From Streptomyces sp. CB00316 (GTDB lineage Bacteria > Actinomycetota > Actinomycetes > Streptomycetales > Streptomycetaceae), in the NCBI RefSeq assembly GCF_001905595.1, contig NZ_LIXI01000009.1, forward strand, positions 62,001-126,000: 64,000 nt of DNA, read 5' to 3'. Shown here piece after piece: positions 1-8,190 of the stretch. Position 1 is the first letter of the stretch, and each line of letters begins with the position of its first letter. The notes under the pieces were generated by a model. The model ran no database searches, was not told where the DNA came from, and saw nothing but the letters and a program-made list of their open reading frames with translations. A program made the translations under genes and the position numbers.

Positions 1-1358
1 TGCAGCAGCTCCTCACGAAGATCGTGGTGTCCGTCCTCAGCGTCATCGGTGTCCTGGGCATGATGCTGTGGCTCTCGCCTTTGCTCACTCTGATCGCAGT
101 GGTGATGCTACCGCTGGCGGCCTGGGTGACCAGGGGCTTCGGCAAGCGTGCCCAGCCCCGCTTCGCCGAGCAGCAGGCGGCCACGGGGCACCTCAACTCC
201 CATATCGAGGAGATGTACACCGGCCACGACCAGATCCTTCTCTTCGGCCGCGCAGAGCACAGCAAGCGGGCCTTCGACGAGCGGAACGACGCGCAGTACG
301 CGGCCGGACATCGTGCCCAATTCCTCTCCGGGGTCATCGAGCCCGTCATGGCCTTCCTCGGCCACCTCAACTTCGTCCTCATCGCGGTGATCGGCGGGCT
401 GCGCGTGGCGGCGGGGGCCATGTCGATCGGGGACATCCAGGCGTTCATCACCTACACCCTGCAGTTCAACAACCCCATCACCCAGAGCGCCGCCCTCGCC
501 AACATCGTCCAGTCCGGAGTCGCCTCCGCCGAGCGCGTCTTCGAACTCCTGGACGCCGTGGAACAGGAACCGGACCCCCTGACACCGGCCCGCCCCCAGC
601 AGGTGAGGGGCCGGGTGGCGTTCGAGCACGTGGCCTTCCGGTACGAGCCCGCCAAGCCTCTGATCGAAGACCTGTCCCTCACCGTCGAACCGCACCACAC
701 CATCGCGATCGTCGGCCCCACCGGCGCGGGCAAGACCACTCTGGTCAATCTGCTCCTGCGGTTCTACGAACCGACCGGCGGCCGCATCACCCTCGACGGC
801 ACCGACATCGCCAGCATGTCGCGCGCCGAACTGCGCGGCCACATCGGCATGGTGCTCCAGGACACCTGGCTCTTCGAGGGCACCATCGCCGACAACATCG
901 CGTACGGCGTCCAGAGCGCCTCCCGTGACGACATCGTCCGGGCCGGGCGGGCGGCCCGCGCCGACCACTTCATCCGTACGCTGCCGGAGGGCTACGACAC
1001 CCTGATCGACGAGGACGGTGGGGGACTGAGCGCAGGGGAGAGGCAATTGCTCACCATCGCGCGCGCCTTCCTCACCAAGCCCTCGATCCTGGTCCTGGAC
1101 GAGGCCACCAGCTCCGTCGACACCCGGACCGAAGCGCTGGTCCAGCGGGCCATGGCCGATCTACGCCAGGGGCGGACCAGTTTCGTCATCGCCCACCGCC
1201 TGTCCACCATCCGCGACGCCGACACCATTCTGGTCATGGAGGACGGGCGCATCGCCGAGCAGGGCACCCACAGTCGGCTGCTCGCCGCCGGTGGTGTCTA
1301 CGCACGCCTGCACGCGGCCCAGTTCACGTCAGCCCCGACCACGCCCGAACCCGCTTAA
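1..1358 (+). CDS. ABC exporter, fused membrane and ATPase domains (5'-partial)
   Basis: The reading frame is open from the window edge, so the N-terminus lies upstream. About 200 residues of ABC_membrane transmembrane domain are followed by a complete ATPase domain: Walker A GPTGAGKTT, Q-loop MVLQDTW, signature LSAGERQ, Walker B ILVLDEATS and switch His in IAHRLS. The signature reads LSAGE rather than LSGGQ, as is common in one half of heterodimeric multidrug or lipid exporters, so a partner half-transporter probably lies just upstream. It ends with TAA, rare for this GC content. The substrate cannot be told from the sequence. Confidence 0.93.
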   Translation, partial: QQLLTKIVVSVLSVIGVLGMMLWLSPLLTLIAVVMLPLAAWVTRGFGKRAQPRFAEQQAATGHLNSHIEEMYTGHDQILLFGRAEHSKRAFDERNDAQYAAGHRAQFLSGVIEPVMAFLGHLNFVLIAVIGGLRVAAGAMSIGDIQAFITYTLQFNNPITQSAALANIVQSGVASAERVFELLDAVEQEPDPLTPARPQQVRGRVAFEHVAFRYEPAKPLIEDLSLTVEPHHTIAIVGPTGAGKTTLVNLLLRFYEPTGGRITLDGTDIASMSRAELRGHIGMVLQDTWLFEGTIADNIAYGVQSASRDDIVRAGRAARADHFIRTLPEGYDTLIDEDGGGLSAGERQLLTIARAFLTKPSILVLDEATSSVDTRTEALVQRAMADLRQGRTSFVIAHRLSTIRDADTILVMEDGRIAEQGTHSRLLAAGGVYARLHAAQFTSAPTTPEPA

Positions 1359-1371
1359 AGGACGAGGGCCG

Positions 1372-1915
1372 TCATCCCCCGGCAGGTCGGTCTCGCGTTG
1401 CCCACAGCACGCCGACGGTCAGGGCGACCCTCCAGGTGGCCGCGATCCGCCCGAGGACGATCACCGCGTCACGGGATATGGCGCGGCGCACCAGGTAGAA
1501 GGCGAAGGACTGGGAGGGCAATGTGTACGGGATCGGCCGTCACGATCGCGAATGGTAGCCGTGGAACTGCACGGCAAGGATCTGCCGGGCAAGTAGGAAG
1601 TGGTTGGGGGTCCCGCCGGCGTTCGCGAGGTGTTGCAGGGTTCGCTCGGTCACGCCGGGCCGGGCGTAGGCGGCCGGGTCTGCGTTGCTCACGCCTGGGT
1701 TGGCCCAGCAGCATGACCAGGGGCGCGTCATGGAGGCCGATGAACGGTTCCGGCGGGAGTGTCAGGTTGAGCTGGTACGGCGCGTGCGAGGGGTGGATTT
1801 GGGTGTCGGCGAGGGCTTGCAGGTGCGGCAGGTCTTCGGGGACCGCGTACGGAGCGTTCGTGGTCGTGCGGGTCCACGGATTGAGCACCTGATCCCCCGC
1901 TATCCGCGTCGTCAT
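1372..1915 (-). pseudogene. broken uracil-DNA-glycosylase-like hypothetical gene
   Basis: The minus strand encodes a recognisable actinobacterial protein of the uracil-DNA-glycosylase-like type, but broken. From the ATG at 1915 the frame gives LNPWTR then PEPFIG. Near 1705 the homologous reading jumps frame to ANPGVSNADPAAY. At 1540-1542 an in-frame TGA interrupts after QFHGYHSRS, and the same frame continues beyond it with LPSQSFAFYLVRRA to a stop at 1372. The family pattern NPG, then YHSR, then LPSQ..F..LVRRA is otherwise preserved in order. I recognise the family from memory of its motif order; one frameshift plus one nonsense codon make a functional product unlikely. Confidence 0.68.
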
Positions 1916-2225
1916 GGCATGCAGGCCTACGAGCCTGCGAGCGGACCGTCACCGTGCCGGCCAGCCATCGGCGCAGGGAGTGCCGTGGGTCGCCCGTCGG
2001 CGTTGGCGGGCTGCCCGTTGCAGTTCAGCAGTTGCCGCCCCTGCTCGAATCGCCGAGCAGTCGCAGAGCCACGAGTCGATACTTCGAGGCCCTGGTCGGA
2101 CTGAACACCTTGGTCGCGGCGTCGAGCGCCGCGCGGTCCGTTGCGAGGGTGCGAGGCTAGCCTGCAAATGGCCTGAGTGGGGCAACTCCTCGGAAGAGTG
2201 TCGAAGATCGGGCTAGCATGCGGCG
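1916..2225. other. intergenic region with probable leaderless promoter
   Basis: No reading frame here has convincing codon bias or recognisable protein features. The only item of note is TAGCAT at 2212-2217, a plausible -10 box whose expected start point falls on or next to the GTG at 2226. The downstream nuclease gene may therefore be transcribed without a leader. No good -35 box is visible. Confidence 0.35.
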
Positions 2226-2783
2226 GTGATTCGACAGGGAGCGGGGAGCCAGAGCGGTCAGGTTCGAGGGAAGAAGCAGGAGCCGTGGCAGCACTTCGAG
2301 CAAGAAGTCGTCGAACTCGTCGAGAGCCTCGATTCAGGCGCCACTGTTGAACCGGACGCCCACGTGACCGGCTTGGTCAGCGGGGCCACGCGACAACTCG
2401 ACGCCTTGGTGCGCGGGCAGGTTGTCGGCCAAGACATCACGATTGCCATCGAAGCCAAGCGATACAAGCGGCCGGTAAGCATCGGGACCATTGACGAGTT
2501 CGTTGGCAAACTGCTCGACGTCGGCTGTGACCGCGGAGTGCTTTACGCCGCGGGTGGTTTCTCCGAAGCTGCTCTGTCCCGGGCAACCAATGCGCGGAAT
2601 CCCGGGATCGGGTGCGTGCACCTTGCTCCGCGCGCAGACGGAGCCCTGATGCGCTCCCATACGGGGCTGGGCCCGGTCGAGCTGGCGTTCGAGGAGCATC
2701 TGGATCGGATCGTAGGAGTCCACCGGACTCAGGAATACGATGTATGGCTGCGCAGCGGAGTAGCCAATCTGTACCGTCACTAG
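2226..2783 (+). CDS. Mrr-like restriction endonuclease (185 aa, stand-alone)
   Basis: A PD-(D/E)XK nuclease fold is visible: an N-terminal helix around EQEVVELVESL, then QLDALVRG supplying the Asp, then the strand ITIAIEAKRYKRPV supplying E-x-K, then VSIGTIDEFVGKLLDVG and GVLYAAGGFSEAAL, typical of the Mrr_cat domain in type IV-like enzymes that cut modified DNA. At 185 residues it is essentially only the catalytic domain, without the winged helix of full Mrr. There is no methyltransferase or specificity subunit beside it; neighbours are debris. The GTG at 2226 has no Shine-Dalgarno sequence and a -10-like TAGCAT sits 8 nt upstream, suggesting a leaderless message. Phage defence is inferred; a repair role is possible. 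Confidence 0.78.
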   Translation: MIRQGAGSQSGQVRGKKQEPWQHFEQEVVELVESLDSGATVEPDAHVTGLVSGATRQLDALVRGQVVGQDITIAIEAKRYKRPVSIGTIDEFVGKLLDVGCDRGVLYAAGGFSEAALSRATNARNPGIGCVHLAPRADGALMRSHTGLGPVELAFEEHLDRIVGVHRTQEYDVWLRSGVANLYRH

Positions 2784-3325
2784 GCTGCGCCGCGCTTCAT
2801 CGGCCCTGATCCAACCCGCCTGCTTGACGCTCGCCCACTACGTATCCGCGAACCCTTGCGGATCGCAGCTGCTGCGTATCGTCCTTCATGCAGCAGTTGG
2901 TTGGCGGGCGTGCACTGCGGACTCGCGGATTCCCTGGCGCCCCCCGTACTGGTTGTCCCGGCGGCAGAAGGTGCCCGCTGTCGCCAGGGCAAGACCTACC
3001 GGTCCCCGACCGCGCCGGTTTTGCGGGACCCCTAGATGCGGTGTGCCTGGATGGTGGCCAGCCTGCCGGCATCGCAGCGGGTGAACCGTTCCGGGCACGA
3101 CCGTGCTGGTTCCGGTCGAGGAGGCCGATGGGTGGGCGAAGGCCAGGCCGGACGTCCGCTTCGCGGGATATCTGGTGACCGCCCGGCGGGTCACAGATCT
3201 GACCTGAACCGACGAGAACGGGCGTGTTGGTGGCAGCTCCTCAGGGACTCGGATCTCCTGTCCTCCGCTGGCAGAAGGCCCGGACCGTGCCAACGGTTCG
3301 GGCCTTCGTCTTTTGCCGTCCTCCT
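2784..3325. other. gene-poor region with one short coding remnant
   Basis: Nothing intact is found. On the plus strand, 3085-3207 reads as about 40 residues with sensible composition (TTVLVPVEEADGWAKARPDV, then AGYLVTARRVTDLT and stop). It is preceded immediately by an in-frame TGA at 3082-3084, so it looks like the 3' tail of a lost gene. I do not recognise the family. A strong terminator hairpin closes the interval at 3274-3307. Confidence 0.35.
3274..3307. terminator. bidirectional terminator hairpin
   Basis: The arms gaaggcccggaccgt and acggttcgggccttc form a 15-bp stem with one G-T wobble around a GCCA loop, followed by gtcttttg on the plus strand. It lies just beyond the stop codon of the minus-strand LysR gene and could terminate it as well as anything from the left. 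Confidence 0.75.
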
Positions 3326-4252
3326 TCAGCTTCGCGGCTGGATCTCGGTGTCGGCGGGTTCGGCGGGTTCGGTGAGCGATGCGACCAGGGCGTCCACCAC
3401 CAGTGGGCCGCCCGTGACGCGCAGGGCCTCGACGCGGTGGGACAGCTCCGGCTGTGTCAGTGGGATGCCGACCAGGTCCTGCCGCCCGGCGAGCGCGAAG
3501 CGTGGGAGGAGGCCCAGGCCCTGTCCTCCGGCAAGCAGCTCGGTGTACGTACGCACGTCGTGGCCGTCGTACCGCAGGGCCACCCGCAGATGGGGGCTGC
3601 CTCCTCTGACCACGGCAGACAGGTCCGCCAGGGGGGCGCTCACGCCCGGTGCGTCGATCCACCGGGCGTCTATCAGGTCCGCCAGCCGCAGATCCGTGCG
3701 GTGTGCCAGGGGGTGGTGGGGCGGCAGAGCCACCACCACCGGCTCCCGGCAGACCGGTACGCCGCGCAGCCCGGCCACCCGGGGCGGGCGCAGGGGGTCA
3801 TCGGGCAGGGCGAAGCCGTCGACCAGGCCGAGGTCCAGTTCGCCGGTGGCGACGCCTTCGGCGACCGCCTGGCGAGGCAGCGTACGTACCGTCAGCTCGT
3901 GCGCACCGGCCCGCCGGGACACCTCACCGATGATCCGCAGTGCGTGTGCGGTGGCCGCCAGTGGACAGGTGCCGACGGTCAGCCGCCCGGTGGTTCCGCC
4001 CTTCACCCTCTGGACCTCCGCGCGTGCGGCGTTGATCCGCAGGAGGATGGAGGCCACGTGGTCCATCAGCCGGGCACCGGCCTCCGTCGGACCGACCGGC
4101 CGCCGACAGACCAACTCGACGCCTAACTCCCCTTCCAGCGAAGCTATCTGTTGGGACACGGCGGACTGCGTATAGCCCAACTCCCTGGCCGCGTCGGAGA
4201 AGGAGCCGTGCGTGATGACGGCCGAGAAGGTCTTGAGCAGGCGCGGGTCCAC
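3326..4252 (-). CDS. LysR-family transcriptional regulator
   Basis: The 308-residue product has an N-terminal winged helix (LLKTFSAVITHGSFSDAARE, then YTQSAVSQQIASLEGELG) and a periplasmic-binding-protein-like effector domain (GRLTVGTCPLAATAHALR and onward), the full LysR architecture. No ATG is available; the GTG at 4252 gives the canonical N-terminus (VDPRLLKTF), though its ribosome site is weak. It is divergent from the amidotransferase-like gene, with about 74 bp between the starts, so it probably controls that gene and the EamA exporter behind it. The inducer is unknown. A reading frame continuing upstream to 4813 is antisense noise. Confidence 0.88.
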   Translation of the reverse strand: MDPRLLKTFSAVITHGSFSDAARELGYTQSAVSQQIASLEGELGVELVCRRPVGPTEAGARLMDHVASILLRINAARAEVQRVKGGTTGRLTVGTCPLAATAHALRIIGEVSRRAGAHELTVRTLPRQAVAEGVATGELDLGLVDGFALPDDPLRPPRVAGLRGVPVCREPVVVALPPHHPLAHRTDLRLADLIDARWIDAPGVSAPLADLSAVVRGGSPHLRVALRYDGHDVRTYTELLAGGQGLGLLPRFALAGRQDLVGIPLTQPELSHRVEALRVTGGPLVVDALVASLTEPAEPADTEIQPRS

Positions 4253-4326
4253 CGGATCAGCATCACTTATCGAGGAATCAGAAGCTATCGTTTGTCCTTT
4301 TGTCAGGGCCGCTGGATGATTCCGGC

Positions 4327-5082
4327 GTGCCCACCACCGTCGCACCACGCCCCCAGGCCGACCTGGACCTCTCGCGCACCCGGCCCGCCCGGATCGCGCT
4401 CGTCGGCGAGCGGTCGGCGGGCGTGCCCGCGCACACCCGCTACGCGCCGATGCTGGAGGCGCTGTGGCGCCGCGAACGGCTGCTGGTGGACGCCTACTGG
4501 GTGTCGACCGCGCAGCTCGACGGCCCTCGGGACCTGGCCGGCTTCGACGGCATCTGGCTGGTGCCGGGCAGCCCGTACCGGAGCGAGGCCGGAGGGGTGA
4601 GCGCTGTGCGCACGGCGCGCGAGCGGGACATCCCTCTGCTGGCGACCTGCGGCGGCTTCCTGCACGTCCTCCTGGAATTCGCTCGCCACGTCTGCGCGCT
4701 GGACGGTGCCGCCCACGCCGAGAACTCCCCCGGCAGCCCGCTTCCGCTGATCGTTCCGCTGTCACGCGCCCTCGCGGGCCATGAGGGAACTGTCCACATC
4801 GAGCCCGGCTCACTGGCCGAGGAAGCGCTCGGCGCGCGTACGACCGTGGAGCGCTACCAGTGCACGCACGCTCTGGACCCCCGGTACGCCGGCACCCTGC
4901 GCGACCACGGGTTGCGCTTCACCGGCCACGACGACGGCCACCCCCGCATCGCCGAACTGCCGGGGCACCGGTTCTTCCTGTCCACCTTGTTCCAGCCCGA
5001 ACTGGCCGACGACGCCTCCCGGCCCCATCCCCTGGTGCGTGCTTTCGCCTCGGCGGCGGTCGGGCGCAGCACGGAGACGTGA
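4327..5082 (+). CDS. CTP-synthase C-terminal-related amidotransferase-like protein
   Basis: The product matches the family named CTP synthase C-terminal region-related (seleno)protein: ARIALVGERSAGVPAHTRYA, FDGIWLVPGSPYRSEAG, LLATCGGFLHVLLEFARHV, HAENSPGSPLPL and FFLSTLFQPEL. It is a stand-alone class I glutamine-amidotransferase fold. The nucleophile position is Cys (ATCGG), but where canonical GATases have His in F-H-P-E this protein has Gln (F-Q-P-E), so the Cys-His-Glu triad is incomplete and glutaminase activity is doubtful. The GTG at 4327 is chosen; a TTG at 4300 in the same frame is the alternative. It leads an apparent operon with the EamA exporter. Confidence 0.8.
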   Translation: MPTTVAPRPQADLDLSRTRPARIALVGERSAGVPAHTRYAPMLEALWRRERLLVDAYWVSTAQLDGPRDLAGFDGIWLVPGSPYRSEAGGVSAVRTARERDIPLLATCGGFLHVLLEFARHVCALDGAAHAENSPGSPLPLIVPLSRALAGHEGTVHIEPGSLAEEALGARTTVERYQCTHALDPRYAGTLRDHGLRFTGHDDGHPRIAELPGHRFFLSTLFQPELADDASRPHPLVRAFASAAVGRSTET

Positions 5083-5111
5083 TCGAGCGGCACAGCTCCG
5101 CCCCCGTGAAA

Positions 5112-5152
5112 CGCACGACAAGAAGCGCATGACGAAGAGCGCACGACAAGAA
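5112..5152. repeat. 13-bp direct repeat, 28-bp period
   Basis: The string cgcacgacaagaa occurs at 5112-5124 and again at 5140-5152, with related shorter copies (gcatgacgaaga) between and after. The array lies in the gap between the amidotransferase-like stop and the EamA start. It is too short to call functional and may reflect slippage. Confidence 0.6.
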
Positions 5153-5179
5153 ACGCACGGCAAATCGAAAGGACTCGAA

Positions 5180-6223
5180 GTGGCAAGCTCCGTAAACGCC
5201 TTATCCGCTGTACCGGCCAAGTCGTGGGTACCTCAGTTCGTCATCTGCTCGATGATCTGGGGGTCCGGGTTCGCGCTCATCAAGATCGGTGTCGAAGCCG
5301 GTATCGAACCGGGTTGGGTCGCCTTCTGGCGGTGCTTCTTCGGAGCACTGGTGCTGTGGGGCCTGGTACTGGTGCGGCGGCTGGGAATGCCGCGTGACCT
5401 GCGGGTGTGGGGGCACGCCCTGGTGGTGGGGACGGTGCTCAATGCCTTCCCCTTCACCCTGTTCGCCTGGGGCGAGCAGTACATCGACTCCGTCACGGCC
5501 GGGGTGTGGAACTCCACCATTCCCCTGTTCACCCTGGTCTGGGTATTGGTCATGCTGCCGGACGAGAAGCCGACCCTGCGACGGCTGCTCGGCATCGCCA
5601 CCGGCCTGTGCGGCGCCCTGGTGGTGCTCGGCGTGTGGTCGGGCGGGCAGTCCTCGCTGATGAAAGGGAGTGCGATCTGCCTGGTCGCCACCGCCTCGTA
5701 CGGGCTGGGCTACACCTACACCCGCCGTTACCTGTCCGGCGGAGACATCCCCGCGATCACCCTGACCGCCATTCAGGTCAGCTGGGCGACCCTCGAACTC
5801 GCGCTGTTCGCACCACTGTTGAGTGGCGCACCACATTGGGGCGGGAAGGGGCCGATGGCCGCCATGGTGGTGCTCGGCGCCGTGGGCACCGGGCTCGCGT
5901 ACATGTGGAACCTGTCGGTGATCCGCGCCGTCGGCTCGACGGTCGCCTCCACGGTTGCGTATCTGACCCCGTTGTGGGCGGCGATCGTCGGAGTGTTCTT
6001 CCTGAACGAGTCGCTGGGTTGGAACACCGTGGTGGGCGCGCTACTGATCGTCAGTGGCGTACTGCTGACCCGCACCGCGCCGTCACGTCCGGTGGCTGGG
6101 ACCAAGCCCGGCGCCGGCGCCGGGGCCGGAACCGAGGCTGGGACCGGAGCCGAAGCCGAAGCCGTACCCCGGCCGGCCGAGGAGGAGAAGGAAGAGGGGA
6201 CCGTGCAACCGGCGCGACCCTGA
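5180..6223 (+). CDS. EamA/DMT-superfamily transporter
   Basis: Ten predicted membrane helices in two EamA repeats are evident, the first starting at WVPQFVICSMIWGSGFALIK and the second ending at AAIVGVFFLNESLGWNTVVGALLIVSGVLL. The GTG at 5180 has a good Shine-Dalgarno (aaagga, 6-nt spacing), ruling out the longer upstream frame. The last 45 or so residues are a low-complexity Gly-Ala-Thr-Glu tail not typical of the family and probably read into former non-coding DNA beside a broken gene. Family members export amino acids or metabolites. Position behind the amidotransferase-like gene and divergent LysR suggests export of that pathway's product. Confidence 0.87.
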   Translation: MASSVNALSAVPAKSWVPQFVICSMIWGSGFALIKIGVEAGIEPGWVAFWRCFFGALVLWGLVLVRRLGMPRDLRVWGHALVVGTVLNAFPFTLFAWGEQYIDSVTAGVWNSTIPLFTLVWVLVMLPDEKPTLRRLLGIATGLCGALVVLGVWSGGQSSLMKGSAICLVATASYGLGYTYTRRYLSGGDIPAITLTAIQVSWATLELALFAPLLSGAPHWGGKGPMAAMVVLGAVGTGLAYMWNLSVIRAVGSTVASTVAYLTPLWAAIVGVFFLNESLGWNTVVGALLIVSGVLLTRTAPSRPVAGTKPGAGAGAGTEAGTGAEAEAVPRPAEEEKEEGTVQPARP

Positions 6224-7050
6224 GCAAGGCCGGCAAGCCCTCGATCGCCGGACGGCCCGTCCCCGCCGGGCGGCCCGTCCGGCAGCAGTACGGTGTCCAG
6301 CCGCCGCAGGCCCTCGGTCACCGTGTCGACGTCGCGGGCGAAGCCGAGCCGGAAGCCTTCGTCCGAGCCCATGGTCTCCCCGGGGGTCAGCAACAGACCG
6401 GCCTCCAGCGCCCGGCGGCACAGCGCCAAGGAGGACTCACCGGTTCGCAGTTGTATCCAGGCGAAGGGCGTGCCCTGCGGCGGCACCAGCCGGACGGCAT
6501 CCGGGTGGCGGGCCACCCACCTCTCGACGAGCCCCAAGCCCGGGGCGCACAACCGGTGGTACTCCCGCGCGTAGTCCTCGTGCCGGTCCAGCGCCGAGCA
6601 GGCCAGGGCCTCGCACAGTACGGAGTTGGCGATCGAGGTGAGGAACTTGCGCTCCACGCAGGCTTCCGCCACCTGCGGCGCGCCGTACACCCAGCCGGTA
6701 CGCAGACCCGGTAGGCCGTAGGTCTTGGACAGACCGGAGACCGAGATCACCCGGTCCTGGCCCACGGCCGGGGAGCGCGACAGATCGATCGCGTACTCCT
6801 CGTCGACGAGCAAATAGGCGTCCCGCTCCGCCACCAGCGCCACCAGTGCCCGCAGTTCCTCCTCCTCGACCCGGAGGCCGGTGGGGCTACAGGGCGAGTT
6901 CAGCGCGATCAGCCGCAGGTTCTCACCGGCCGCCGCAGCCACGGCGGCGGCGTCCACGGACATATCCGGTCCGAACGGCAGGACCGTCACGCTCGCGCCG
7001 AGCCGGGGCGGAAGGTCCAGCAGCGGCTGCCATCCGGGGTACACGAGTCT
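5773..7050 (-). pseudogene. 5'-truncated class I/II PLP aminotransferase
   Basis: The region from about 7046 down to 6260 encodes the C-terminal two thirds of a fold-type I aminotransferase: LIALNSPCSPTGLRVEEEEL (substrate-side loop), YLLVDEEYAIDL (PLP Asp region), VISVSGLSKTYGLPGLRTGW (Schiff-base Lys) and a C-terminal small domain. The N-terminal third is missing; coding identity switches abruptly near 7050 into an unrelated ATPase fragment on the other strand. The frame has no natural stop and stays open to 5773, about 450 bp antisense into the EamA gene. I treat it as a decayed gene; an unusual overlapping gene is less likely. Confidence 0.7.
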
Positions 7051-7358
7051 GCCGAAAAGCCATGCCATTCTGCCGCTCCCGGAGGCCGTGGTCAACGGCA
7101 TCCAGGCGATCGACGCCCGGTTCGGCGACGACATGGAGCCCGGTCGTTTGAGCATCAGGATCCGGCGCAGTCAGCAGGAAGCACTCGACTTCGGCCACGT
7201 CGGCCCAGTGCGCGCGGCGTTGAAGCGCATCGTCGGCTTCAGCGTCGAGGACAACGGAGTGGGCTTCACTCCGGAGAGCATGACATCGTTCGAGACGCTG
7301 GACAGCGACCACAAGGCCGACATGGGCTGCCGCGGTGTGGGGCGCCTGCTCTGGCTTA
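7051..7358 (+). pseudogene. GHKL-type ATPase fragment
   Basis: The plus strand encodes AVVNGIQAIDARFGDD (N-box-like helix with Asn), then FSVEDNGVGFTPESM (D-x-G-x-G), then SFETLDSDHKADMGCRGVGRLLWL (GHKL lid and G-x-G-x-G), the ATP-binding half of a GyrB/HSP90/MutL-fold protein of the SFETLDSDHK type that occurs in uncharacterised and defence-associated proteins. The 5' end is fused to the truncated aminotransferase and the 3' end is cut at about 7358 where transposon sequence begins. Only around 100 residues remain, with no start codon of its own. Confidence 0.68.
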
Positions 7359-7850
7359 GAAGTCATCTCATTTGGCGAGCCTGCGGTAGCAGATGAGGGT
7401 GCAGGCGATGCTGGTGATGGCGAGGAAGTGGTCGGCCTTGCGTTCGTAGCGTCGGTGGAGGCGGCGGCAGCCGGCGAGCCAGGCCATGGTGCGTTCCACG
7501 GTCCAGCGATGGCGGCCCAGTCGTTGTGAGCATTCGACTCCCTTGCGGGAGATGCGGTGGGTGATGCCGCGTTCGCGTATCCATCGCCGCAGGTGGGCGT
7601 AGTCGTAGCCCTTGTCGGCGTGCAGTTTTCCGGGCTTGCGCCGTCGTCGGCCGCGGCGCGAGCGGATCGGCGGGATGCCCCCTTCACAAGCGGTATCAGG
7701 GCCTGGCTGTCGTGCAGGTCGGCCCCGGAGATGCCGACGTATATGGGCAGACCCGACCGTTCCGTGATCAGGTGGATCTTCGAGCCGTACTTCCCCCGGT
7801 CGACAGGATTCGGACCTGTCAGGTCCCCCTTTTCAGGGCCCGCATGTTCA
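7357..7850 (-). mobile_element. partial IS5-family insertion sequence
   Basis: The 3' half of an IS5-type element: the transposase stop is at 7368-7370, and sequence homology to the neighbouring ATPase ends abruptly at about 7357, which should be one IS edge. The other end (transposase N-terminus and second inverted repeat) is missing near 7850, where it meets unassigned sequence and then an integrase tail. No target-site duplication can be checked because one end is lost. Confidence 0.65.
7368..7850 (-). pseudogene. IS5-family transposase, truncated and frameshifted
   Basis: The reading GDLTGPNPVDRGKYGSKIHL, then LPIYVGISGADLHDSQALIP, is the DDE_Tnp_1 core. After VKG the frame is lost at a run of five G near 7683, and the correct continuation (IPPIRSRRGRRRRKPGKLHA, DKGYDYAHLRRWIRERGI, RHRWTVERTMAWLAGCRRLH, then IACTLICYRRLAK and stop) is in another frame. 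It contains the catalytic D of ADKGYD and the E of RWTVERT. The N-terminus is absent. The G-run defect is most simply an indel mutation. Confidence 0.75.
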
Positions 7851-7899
7851 CCGGCGGTTGCTCCGGACGGGCCGAACGACGCAGTGTCGCCGGCATACC

Positions 7900-8114
7900 C
7901 GGGGTACGCCTCGATCATGTCGGAGGCCGGAGAGTCCGTCGTGACCCTGGCTCGGTGGCTCGGACACTCCTCGTCGGCGATCACCCTCGGTTACTATGCT
8001 TACTTCATGCCGGAAGCCGGCGGCAAGGGGCGCGGCACCATCGACGGTCTGCTTGGGGAGCGGGGAGGCCGGCCCGCCGGCCGAAACTCCCCAGATTCTC
8101 CCCAGCGCCGTTGA
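7900..8114 (+). pseudogene. tyrosine recombinase (integrase) C-terminal fragment
   Basis: About 65 residues survive: YASIMSEAGESVVTLARWLG, then HSSSAITLGYYAYFMPEAGG and GRGTIDGLLGERG. The W-L-G-H box and the Tyr of T-L-G-Y-Y match the C-terminal catalytic motif of actinomycete phage and AICE integrases. Everything N-terminal, including the first catalytic Arg, is gone. No tRNA gene or attachment-site duplication is visible next to it. It suggests that an integrated element once ended here. Confidence 0.7.
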
Positions 8115-8190
8115 CCGGTGATTCCTGCCTCTACACCCCGGAGAAGTCGACCGTGGATTACGAGGCTGAAGAGATGGGTGACCTGGGAAA

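Noticed and set aside
4253..4813. N-terminal extension of the LysR frame to 4813
   Set aside because: It lies antisense to the amidotransferase-like gene and is Arg/Pro/Ala noise; LysR proteins begin at the HTH.
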